In this document: one piece after another, positions 1 through 5,766 of the stretch | How the letters are laid out: each line of letters starts with the position of its first letter | Numbering within the stretch: position 1 is the first letter of the stretch | Origin: Methanobrevibacter sp. | GTDB taxonomy: Archaea > Methanobacteriota > Methanobacteria > Methanobacteriales > Methanobacteriaceae | DNA: 7,249 nt | Assembly: GCA_030539985.1 (NCBI GenBank) | Contig: JAUNXD010000083.1 | Span: forward strand, 1-7,249 | Reading direction: 5' to 3' | Program-made: the position numbers and the translations under genes | The notes under the pieces: generated by a model | The model's input: the letters and a program-made list of their open reading frames with translations, nothing else | Told to the model about the DNA's origin: nothing | The model's database searches: none

Positions 1-828
1 AGCAGTTCAATCAACTATAATTCATCCCTAGACTCTGACATTGCCATCAATGTAGAACATCTGACAATGGAATTCAAGGTTTCAAACGATAAAATCGACA
101 CAATCAAAGAATATGTAATCAGAACCATAAAGCGAAATAAAGGCGAAACCAAGAAAGTCAAAGTTCTTGATGACATTTCCTTCACAATCAAAAGGGGAGA
201 AAAATTAGGAATTCTCGGATTTAATGGAGCAGGTAAAAGTACATTGCTTAGAATTATTGCGGGAATCTATGAACCTAGTGAAGGACAAATTACAATCAAT
301 GGTAAAATTGCGCCATTGCTTGAATTGAGTGCCGGTTTTGATAAAAATTACTCCGGAAAGGACAATATTTATTTAAACGGTGCATTATTAAGTATGGAAA
401 AGGACTATATAGACTCCAAATTTGACGAAATCGTTGAGTATTCAGAACTTGGAGAGTATATCGATTTTCCAGTTAAAAATTATTCCAAAGGTATGAAAGC
501 TAAATTAGGATTTTCAATAGCTACCCTCATTGATCCGGACATTTTAATCATTGACGAAATCCTGTCTGTCGGAGACATTAAATTCAGGAAAAAAAGTGGT
601 GAAAAGATCAATGAAATGATGGCTGAGGGAGTTACGGTTCTGTTGGTTTCACATTCCATCAACCATGTCAGAAGAATCTGTGACAAGTGCATATGGATAG
701 ACAATGGTAAGTTAATCATGGAAGGTGACGCCGATGAAGTCTGTGACGCCTATGTTGAAGATGCAAATTATGTCAAAATCAAAAAAGAAAAGAAATTAAA
801 ACGTAAGTTGAGGAAAAAATATGGATAA
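1..828 (+). CDS. ABC transporter ATPase, polysaccharide/teichoic-acid exporter type (5' partial)
   Basis: This is the ATP-hydrolysing subunit of an exporter that would move a lipid-linked polysaccharide or similar envelope polymer across the membrane with a separate permease, not in this window. Counting from the Met at 67, Walker A is GFNGAGKST (51-59), the signature loop is YSKGM (139-143) instead of LSGGQ, Walker B with catalytic Glu is ILIIDE (159-164), the D-loop region is SVGD (167-170), and the switch His is H196. The YS-x-GM signature and the LLELSAGF stretch (84-91) are typical of the TagH/Wzt branch. A Lys-rich tail follows residue 237. The frame is open from base 1, and the 22 codons before the Met (including AINVEHLT) look like the first beta strand of an ABC ATPase, so the true start lies outside the window. 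The stop overlaps the next gene by 8 bp. The family is secure; the substrate is unknown. Confidence 0.9.
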   Translation, partial: SSSINYNSSLDSDIAINVEHLTMEFKVSNDKIDTIKEYVIRTIKRNKGETKKVKVLDDISFTIKRGEKLGILGFNGAGKSTLLRIIAGIYEPSEGQITINGKIAPLLELSAGFDKNYSGKDNIYLNGALLSMEKDYIDSKFDEIVEYSELGEYIDFPVKNYSKGMKAKLGFSIATLIDPDILIIDEILSVGDIKFRKKSGEKINEMMAEGVTVLLVSHSINHVRRICDKCIWIDNGKLIMEGDADEVCDAYVEDANYVKIKKEKKLKRKLRKKYG

Positions 829-1300
829 AAGATGGCTTGGAATAATCATCATTCTAATATTGGGAATTGGGGCAATGTATTTGATAGTTGACTCTTCCCC
901 TACTGTCGGGAAGGCCGTTGCTGTTGCCAGTGAAATGACAATAACCATTCCTGATGGATTTACTTTACTGAAAGACACTGAACAGACAATAAAACTGATT
1001 AATAAACAGAATGAAACAATAAATATCACAATCATAGGGCTTGGGGACAATGCCTCAAAGGAATTCAAGGCTACGTTGAATGCCCTTGAAAAAAGCGATG
1101 ACATTGAAGTTCAGGACAAAAATGCAACCGGCAATATGATATTTTATAAAAACTTAACTGCAAACAAGGAATGTTCAGTAACCTACTTTGTTAAGGAAAA
1201 TCGTACCATTGAACTTCAAATGACAAAATACAAAAATTGGGAAAATGACTGGAAGTTTGTAGTTGACACAATACAGCACAACTTCAAACAGAACAAATAG
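821..1300 (+). CDS. Small membrane-anchored extracytoplasmic protein, unknown function
   Basis: I do not recognise this 159-residue protein. Residues 5-23 form one strongly hydrophobic segment after MDKR, giving an N-terminal anchor or uncleaved signal with the rest outside the cell. The outer part starts with a Val/Ala-rich stretch, then TITIPDGF (40-47) and an alternating strand/helix pattern, vaguely like PsbP/Mog1-type domains common in methanobacterial surface proteins; this is only a resemblance. Six N-x-S/T sequons occur (N64, N68, N77, N101, N111, N127), so N-glycosylation is plausible. There is one Cys (C118) and no lipobox. The ATG lies inside the end of the ABC ATPase gene (8-bp overlap) with GAGGA 6 bp before it, so translation is probably coupled and the protein may work with that exporter. 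The gene faces the acetyltransferase gene, 3 bp away. Confidence 0.75.
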   Translation: MDKRWLGIIIILILGIGAMYLIVDSSPTVGKAVAVASEMTITIPDGFTLLKDTEQTIKLINKQNETINITIIGLGDNASKEFKATLNALEKSDDIEVQDKNATGNMIFYKNLTANKECSVTYFVKENRTIELQMTKYKNWENDWKFVVDTIQHNFKQNK

Positions 1301-1303
1301 GAA

Positions 1304-1864
1304 TTAATTTATTTTCAATTCCATATTATACATTCCTCTTTCAAATTTTCCTATTTTTACTCTTTTTTTATTGAATTGCCTAAATCCCATCCTTTCATAT
1401 AATTTTTTGGCGCCATGATTCCTGAAATCAGCATCTAAAATTACCCGGTTGAGATTTTGCTGTCTTGCATAATCGATTACTTCACTCAAAACCTTTTTTC
1501 CGAGTCCCTGTCCCCTCAGAGATTTGTCAATGGCTATTTCAGCAACATACAAATCGCCAACACCAACATCAGATAAGGCAAAGTAATCAAGGATATCAAC
1601 AATCAATAATCTGAATGACTTAAAATTGAAATGTCTTGGGAATCTGTCAACATAATAAATTAAAATGCCTATAATCTCATCATTATCATCCAAAATTACA
1701 AGAAAGGTTTCCAAATCCTCATCTGCAAGGCTTTTGGAGATTCTGTCTATGGCCTTTTCGGGTGATTTGAAAAGCATGTCGAATGTGCGGAAATCAACAT
1801 CATAAACAAGTTCGGCAACTTTTGACACATCATGCCTTTTCGGATTGAACGTTTCATATTTCAT
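1304..1864 (-). CDS. GNAT-family N-acetyltransferase
   Basis: This is a predicted cytoplasmic acetyltransferase using acetyl-CoA; the acceptor cannot be told from sequence. In the 186-residue protein, strand 4 and the acyl-CoA pyrophosphate loop are at LYVAEIAIDKSLRGQGLG (105-122), with the R/Q-x-x-G-x-G/A signature RGQGLG (117-122). Motif B is NHGAKKLYERMGF (149-161), with the Tyr often acting near the thiolate. The N-terminal 50 residues are helical and acidic. It is close to the RimI/one-domain GNAT layout but has no diagnostic RimI features. The ATG follows the larB stop with no base between them, and AGTGAT lies just upstream inside larB, so it is very probably translated from the larB transcript. 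The fold is confident; the substrate is unknown. Confidence 0.85.
   Translation of the reverse strand: MKYETFNPKRHDVSKVAELVYDVDFRTFDMLFKSPEKAIDRISKSLADEDLETFLVILDDNDEIIGILIYYVDRFPRHFNFKSFRLLIVDILDYFALSDVGVGDLYVAEIAIDKSLRGQGLGKKVLSEVIDYARQQNLNRVILDADFRNHGAKKLYERMGFRQFNKKRVKIGKFERGMYNMELKIN
1354..1369 (+). terminator. Candidate T-tract terminator for the ABC/small-protein operon
   Basis: Two runs of T (1354-1358 and 1363-1369) lie about 55-70 bp past the stop at 1300, inside the 3' end of the opposite-strand acetyltransferase gene. Archaeal RNA polymerase stops at oligo-T on the coding strand, and the 3-bp gap leaves no room for a terminator between the genes. No hairpin is needed or seen. These Ts are also Lys/Phe-type codons of the opposing gene, so the run may be coincidence. 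Confidence 0.3.
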
Positions 1865-2626
1865 TTAATCACTGTTGACAATTGTTAGGGCAAATACTCC
1901 CGCACCGAATCCGTTGTCGATATTGACAACAGCGATTCCTGGAGCGCATGACTGAAGCATAGCATCAAGAGCCACCCTTCCTCCTTCTCCAACACCGTAA
2001 CCAACAGATGTGGGAACTGCAATGACCGGTACATCAACCAAACCTGCAACAACGGAAGGCAGAGCCCCTTCCATCCCCGCACAGACTATAAAGGCCCTGA
2101 CGCCTTCACTGACCATATGTGCAATTTGGGGAAACAGCCTGTGGATTCCGGCAACACCTATATCATAAGATGTGATTGCCTCACATCCCCCTTCCTCAAC
2201 GATAACTCGTGCCTCTTCGGCAATGTTGATGTCTGATGTTCCTGCGGTTATTATTCCTATCTTTGCAATCGGATCCTTTTTTGCGATTTCCTTTCTGATT
2301 ATTAGAATTTGGGCTTTTCTGTTATAGTCAAAAATAAATGGGTTTTTACCCAAATCCTTTAATATCTTTTCATGTCTTTCAGGAGATAATTTAGTAATTA
2401 TTAAGTCTTCTTCTGCTTTTTCAAGATAATTTTTAATTATTGTGATTAAATCTTCATAGTCCTTACTTGGTGAGAATATCGCTTCTGGAAAACCTGTCCT
2501 TTCACTTCTTTTAATATCAAACTTTGCAATATCGTCAAACTCCAAAATGTTATTCGCTTTCAAGAGTTTTTCCGCCTCGGCAATATCAAGTTCTTCACTT
2601 ACCAATCTTTCAAGAATATCTTTCAT
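1865..2626 (-). CDS. larB: Nickel-pincer cofactor biosynthesis protein LarB
   Basis: LarB acts in the cytoplasm. It carboxylates the pyridinium ring of nicotinic acid adenine dinucleotide and releases AMP, the first step to the nickel-pincer nucleotide that LarE and LarC then complete. The 253-residue protein has a helical N-terminal part (1-120) and a PurE-like C-terminal domain: GIITAGTSD (124-132), YDIGVAGIHR (154-163), CAGMEGALP (182-190) and SCAPG (226-230). As I recall, Lactiplantibacillus LarB uses Cys221 and Glu180; Cys227 and Glu186 here fit with the same offset of six. Older annotation calls such proteins 'NCAIR mutase/PurE-related', but true PurE is about 160 residues and lacks the N-terminal part. 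No Shine-Dalgarno sequence precedes the ATG and a TATA box sits about 26 bp upstream, so the mRNA is probably leaderless. It diverges from hypF and precedes the acetyltransferase gene. The cofactor's client enzyme is not in the window. Confidence 0.9.
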   Translation of the reverse strand: MKDILERLVSEELDIAEAEKLLKANNILEFDDIAKFDIKRSERTGFPEAIFSPSKDYEDLITIIKNYLEKAEEDLIITKLSPERHEKILKDLGKNPFIFDYNRKAQILIIRKEIAKKDPIAKIGIITAGTSDINIAEEARVIVEEGGCEAITSYDIGVAGIHRLFPQIAHMVSEGVRAFIVCAGMEGALPSVVAGLVDVPVIAVPTSVGYGVGEGGRVALDAMLQSCAPGIAVVNIDNGFGAGVFALTIVNSD

Positions 2627-2681
2627 AATATAATATATAAGATAAAATTATATAAAATTTAAGTTACAATATTATAATTTA
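2627..2681. promoter_or_regulatory. Divergent larB/hypF promoter region with central palindromic TATA box
   Basis: The 55-bp spacer is almost pure A/T. A self-complementary TTATATAA lies at 2648-2655, centred about 30 bp before the hypF ATG and about 25 bp before the larB ATG, the expected TATA-to-start spacing for archaeal promoters in both directions. A second TATA-like AATATATAAG (2632-2641) could serve hypF with a leader of about 20 nt. Neither gene has a GGTGAT-like ribosome site, which suggests leaderless or near-leaderless transcripts. Confidence 0.6.
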
Positions 2682-4922
2682 ATGAAAGCTTTAATGATTT
2701 TAACACAAGGAATTGTCCAGGGAGTAGGATTCAGACCATATGTATATAGGCTAGCCAGTGATTTGAATCTCAAAGGACATGTCAGAAACCTTGGAAATGT
2801 GGTTGAAATTATTATTGAAGGTGAAAATACTTCTGATTTTGTCAAAAGACTTCCAGACGAATTGCCCCTAATAGCAAAAATCGATTCTATGGAAGTAAGT
2901 GAAATTGATGTTAAAAACTATGAAAATTTTGAGATTATCGAAAGCGGAGATACCTACTCTGGAGTCAGCGTAATTCCTCCGGACATTGCAATCTGCGACA
3001 AGTGCCTTGCCGAAATAAGAAATCCCAAGGACAGGCGCTACAAATATCCGTTCAATGCATGTACCGATTGCGGACCGAGATTCACGGTTATTGAAAGCGT
3101 GCCTTATGACAGGATAAGAACCTCAATGGAGGACTTTCCATTATGTGACGACTGTCTGGTGGAATACAAACAGCCCCTTGACAGAAGATACCACGGAGAG
3201 GCAATATGCTGCAACGACTGCGGACCGCAGATGGCCATTTATGAAGGCAAGGATAAATTACATGTTGAAAATCCCATTAGAAAAGGTGCCGAAATCCTGA
3301 GCGAAGGCAATATTTTAGCCATAAAAGGTATTGGAGGAACCCACCTTGTTGTTGATGCATACAATGATGATGCGATAAAAGAATTGAGATTGAGGCTTAA
3401 TCGTCCAAATCAGGCTTTTGCAGTAATGTGCAGGGATCTGGAAAGCCTTAAGAAATATGCACAGCTAACCTCAAGGGAAATAAAAACCATAACTTCAAAC
3501 AAAAGGCCTATTGTCATTTTAAAGAAAAATGAGGGTTATGAATTTCCAGAAAGCCTGTCACCTGGACTTCACAATATAGGAGTCATGCTTCCATACTCAC
3601 CGATGCATTACCTTTTATTTGATGAAAGCGATATCGACACATTTGTAATGACATCAGCAAACATTCCCGGCGAACCGATGATGATTGAGAATTCAGACAT
3701 TATAAATGGAGTTAACGATTATTCCCTTATCCACAATCGCAGAATACTGAACAGATGTGACGATTCTGTCATCAGATTCAGAAATGACGAACTGTCATTC
3801 ATAAGAAGATCCCGTGGATACACTCCCGAACCGTACACTATAAATTATGAAGTAAATGATTTTGATGTTCTTGCATTGGGCCCTGAACTTGACGTGACCT
3901 TTTCAATAGCCCGTGAAGATAGAGTTTATCCTTCACAGCACATTGGAAATACAAACAAACCAAAAACACTGATGTTTTTACGTGAAGCCATTGAAAACAT
4001 GGAAAGAATTACAAAAATCAATGAATTTGACGTTATTGCCTGCGATATGCATCCTCATTTCTTCACAACACGATTGGCTCATGAACTGGCTGAAAAATAT
4101 GATGCAAAAGTCCTTCCGGTCCAACACCATCATGCCCATTCCGTTGCACTTGCAAATGACCATGGAATAGATGAAATGATAGTTATTGCTGCAGATGGCG
4201 TAGGATACGGCAGTGATGGAACCAGCTGGGGAGGAGAAATTCTCTATACCGACATCAGTTCATTTGAAAGGATGGCACATCTTGAACCTCAATTAATGCC
4301 TGGAGGAGATGTTGCAACAAAATATCCGGCAAGAATGCTTGCAAGTATCCTTAAGGATGATGATTTAATCAAATATTATACTGATTACTTCAAATATGGT
4401 GAAATCGAAATCAAAAACATCAAAAAGCAAATTGACTCCGGAATAAATGTTGGAATTACCACAAGTACCGGAAGAGTATTGGATTCAATGGCCGTAGCAT
4501 TAGAAATATGCCATGAGCGAACTTATGAAGGCGAATGCTCAATGAAACTTGAATCCGCAGCATACTACTCAACCAAGGATTTGGAAATTCCTGCAATAAT
4601 TGAAAATGACCAGTTGAACACAACAGAAATCCTGCGTGAAGTTGTAAGACTATATCAAAGCGGTGAAAAGAAAGCGGATGCTGCTTCAGCAGGACAGATT
4701 GCAGTTGCAAGCGGTTTGAGTGAACTTGCAATCAGGGCAGCCGAGAAAAGGAACCTTAATGATATCGGAGCAACAGGAGGAGTGTTCTACAACGAGGCAA
4801 TTACCGACTGCGTTAAGAATTACATTGAAAACAATGGATTCAATTTCATACAGCACTTAAACACCTGTGCCGGTGACGGATCGGTTTCACTGGGCCAAAG
4901 CATTGTTGCTAAAAAGATTTAA
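2682..4922 (+). CDS. hypF: Carbamoyltransferase HypF, [NiFe]-hydrogenase maturation
   Basis: HypF activates carbamoyl phosphate with ATP and passes the carbamoyl group to the C-terminal Cys of HypE, which turns it into the CN ligands of the [NiFe]-hydrogenase active site. The 746 residues show the full domain order: acylphosphatase (about 1-90, GIVQGVGFRPY at 10-20), two zinc-finger pairs (C105/C108 with C127/C130, and C155/C158 with C177/C180), a YrdC-like domain (about 198-385, KGIGGTH at 215-221) and a Kae1-like domain (about 395-746). The last carries the HHxHxxA-type metal site (QHHHAH, 481-486), ADGVGYGSDG (504-513), TYEGE (614-618) and GATGGVFYNE (696-705). Length matches the family. 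The start fits the acylphosphatase N-terminus. No Shine-Dalgarno sequence is present. The segment ALGPELDVTF...QHIGN (398-422) differs from the usual LKNT and HIGD motifs. In a methanogen its targets are the F420-reducing, Eha/Ehb and heterodisulfide-linked hydrogenases. Confidence 0.96.
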   Translation: MKALMILTQGIVQGVGFRPYVYRLASDLNLKGHVRNLGNVVEIIIEGENTSDFVKRLPDELPLIAKIDSMEVSEIDVKNYENFEIIESGDTYSGVSVIPPDIAICDKCLAEIRNPKDRRYKYPFNACTDCGPRFTVIESVPYDRIRTSMEDFPLCDDCLVEYKQPLDRRYHGEAICCNDCGPQMAIYEGKDKLHVENPIRKGAEILSEGNILAIKGIGGTHLVVDAYNDDAIKELRLRLNRPNQAFAVMCRDLESLKKYAQLTSREIKTITSNKRPIVILKKNEGYEFPESLSPGLHNIGVMLPYSPMHYLLFDESDIDTFVMTSANIPGEPMMIENSDIINGVNDYSLIHNRRILNRCDDSVIRFRNDELSFIRRSRGYTPEPYTINYEVNDFDVLALGPELDVTFSIAREDRVYPSQHIGNTNKPKTLMFLREAIENMERITKINEFDVIACDMHPHFFTTRLAHELAEKYDAKVLPVQHHHAHSVALANDHGIDEMIVIAADGVGYGSDGTSWGGEILYTDISSFERMAHLEPQLMPGGDVATKYPARMLASILKDDDLIKYYTDYFKYGEIEIKNIKKQIDSGINVGITTSTGRVLDSMAVALEICHERTYEGECSMKLESAAYYSTKDLEIPAIIENDQLNTTEILREVVRLYQSGEKKADAASAGQIAVASGLSELAIRAAEKRNLNDIGATGGVFYNEAITDCVKNYIENNGFNFIQHLNTCAGDGSVSLGQSIVAKKI

Positions 4923-4960
4923 AAAAAAAGTAAAAAAATGTTTGAAATTAGATTCAAACA
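4921..4960 (-). terminator. Hairpin plus T-tract terminator of the regulator gene
   Basis: Read on the minus strand, five bases after the regulator stop codon come TGTTTGAA, a 6-nt loop and TTCAAACA (perfect 8-bp stem, 4939-4960), followed at once by seven T (4938-4932), AC, and nine T (4929-4921). This looks like a bacterial intrinsic terminator and also supplies the oligo-T used by archaeal RNA polymerase. For the converging hypF transcript only a weak T5 (4972-4976) follows the hairpin. Confidence 0.7.
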
Positions 4961-4964
4961 ATAA

Positions 4965-5540
4965 TTATCTGTTTTTAATGGTTCTCTCAAGGATGTATTC
5001 TGCTCTTTCCAGGAGATTACCGTATAATCTGATTTGATTTTTCAACTCATCAATCGCTTCGAGCTGTCCATCATCGATTCTCTTTTCTATGTCCAGCAGT
5101 TTGGACCACTCGTCACCTGATGGAAGTTGCAATGTATTGAGCATGTCGTCTGTAAACTGTACGTCGAAGTTATTCCTGTTGATGGTAATGTGTATATTGA
5201 CTTCGTTTTGCAAATCGTAGTATTTACGCGGACGGCCTCTTAAAATCTTTTTATAAGAAGAATTTAGAATACCTATATCTTCCATTGCACGCAAGTGTGC
5301 AATAATTGCTTTTTGACCAATGTCAAGTTCATTGGAAATTTCACTAACAAACATAGGTTCTTCCCTTAAAAGATTTATAATATCTCTTCTAGTCTTACAA
5401 CCCATTACATCAAGGATATCCTCAACATCAATGTCATCTGAAGGCCCATTGTAATTGGTTCTCAATTCAATGTGACCTTGAGGTGAATCAACATTTCTGC
5501 GAGGTTTTTTATTTTTCTCAATGTCGTTTGCATTAGTCAT
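4965..5540 (-). CDS. Winged-helix (ArsR-like) regulator, probable HSR1-type heat-shock repressor
   Basis: This is a predicted DNA-binding repressor of 191 residues. After a polar, probably disordered N-terminus (1-36), a winged helix-turn-helix spans about 41-115: helix 1 in DVMGCKTRRDIINLLREE (44-61), helix 2 FVSEISNELDI (64-74), recognition helix GQKAIIAHLRAMEDIG (75-90), and a very basic wing KKILRGRPRKYY (97-108). The C-terminal third (142-188) is charged and helical, a likely dimerisation part. No metal-binding Cys cluster is seen (one Cys, C48), so it is not a classical metal-sensing ArsR. The gene diverges from grpE-dnaK, and the spacer holds two TAAC-N5-GTTA dyads matching the Archaeoglobus HSR1 operator. 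I recall a similar gene beside grpE-dnaK-dnaJ in Methanothermobacter (near MTH1288-1291). DNA-binding fold: sure. Heat-shock role: inferred from context and operator. Confidence 0.82.
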   Translation of the reverse strand: MTNANDIEKNKKPRRNVDSPQGHIELRTNYNGPSDDIDVEDILDVMGCKTRRDIINLLREEPMFVSEISNELDIGQKAIIAHLRAMEDIGILNSSYKKILRGRPRKYYDLQNEVNIHITINRNNFDVQFTDDMLNTLQLPSGDEWSKLLDIEKRIDDGQLEAIDELKNQIRLYGNLLERAEYILERTIKNR

Positions 5541-5564
5541 GATTATACCTTATGTATCGAAACC

Positions 5565-5573
5565 TTTATATAA
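5565..5573 (-). promoter_or_regulatory. TATA box of the regulator gene
   Basis: TTATATAAA on the minus strand, centred about 29 bp before the regulator ATG (5540), predicts an mRNA start only a few bases ahead of the codon. Its upstream edge is shared with operator copy 1 (5570-5585), so a bound repressor should block TBP/TFB. A weak AAGGT lies 6 bp before the ATG and may be irrelevant if the leader is that short. Confidence 0.6.
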
Positions 5574-5585
5574 CTTTTTGTTACT
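5570..5585. promoter_or_regulatory. Operator copy 1, TAAC-N5-GTTA dyad
   Basis: ATAACTTTTTGTTACT contains the inverted half-sites TAAC and GTTA separated by five bases (5571-5583). It overlaps the regulator's TATA element. The same 16 bases recur exactly at 5605-5620. Half-sites and spacing match the reported A. fulgidus HSR1 site. Confidence 0.7.
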
Positions 5586-5604
5586 ATAATAATGTAAGAG
5601 AAAG

Positions 5605-5620
5605 ATAACTTTTTGTTACT
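5605..5620. promoter_or_regulatory. Operator copy 2, TAAC-N5-GTTA dyad
   Basis: This is an exact second copy of the 16-bp element, 35 bp after the first (dyad at 5606-5618). It lies directly before the TATA-like TTTAATATTT (5620-5629), covering the place of the TFB recognition element of the presumed grpE promoter. Confidence 0.7.
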
Positions 5621-5629
5621 TTAATATTT
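5620..5629 (+). promoter_or_regulatory. Candidate TATA element for grpE-dnaK
   Basis: TTTAATATTT is a moderate archaeal TATA match next to operator copy 2. It predicts transcription from about 5650, leaving a leader of about 135 nt before grpE. Other A/T stretches (for example around 5679-5685) could act instead, so the start is uncertain. Confidence 0.4.
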
Positions 5630-5647
5630 GGTTCAGAAAAACTTAAA

Positions 5648-5750
5648 GTAATAACTCTTAAATGAGGAACCATTTTCCTATATGTCCATAAATTCCCAAA
5701 AACCAATGTTAAAGAACAAAAAGAAAAACTTCTCGGTTGAGAGTTATTAC
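5648..5750 (+). promoter_or_regulatory. Long-range inverted repeat in the grpE leader
   Basis: GTAATAACTCTTAA (5648-5661) can pair in RNA with TTGAGAGTTATTAC (5737-5750): 13 Watson-Crick pairs and one U-G, closing a 75-nt loop. Within the loop AGGAA (5665-5669) and TTCCT (5675-5679) can form a small hairpin. The 5' arm falls at the predicted transcript start. It may be an RNA stem or a pair of DNA sites; the function is unknown. Confidence 0.45.
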
Positions 5751-5766
5751 AAAAGTTTTTCCAAAA

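Noticed and set aside
796..1104. 102-codon minus-strand frame across the end of the ABC ATPase and the small gene
   Set aside because: The plus-strand genes explain this DNA, with an anchor segment and coupled start. The hydrophobic minus product is the reverse reading of that segment.
1298..1306. 3-bp gap between opposing stop codons as a sign of a broken or fused gene
   Set aside because: Both proteins have sensible full-length ends; this is just tight convergent packing.
1885..2082. 65-codon frame inside larB
   Set aside because: Same-strand alternate frame within the conserved PurE-like domain of larB; no start signal.
1865..2626. Calling this gene purE (5-carboxyaminoimidazole ribonucleotide mutase)
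   Set aside because: The length (253 versus about 160), the extra N-terminal domain and the Cys227/Glu186 pattern fit LarB.
5571..5620. Direct repeats as the start of a CRISPR array or plasmid iterons
   Set aside because: Only two copies, each an internal dyad with a 19-20 bp gap, located at promoter elements next to a DNA-binding protein gene; operator sites fit better.
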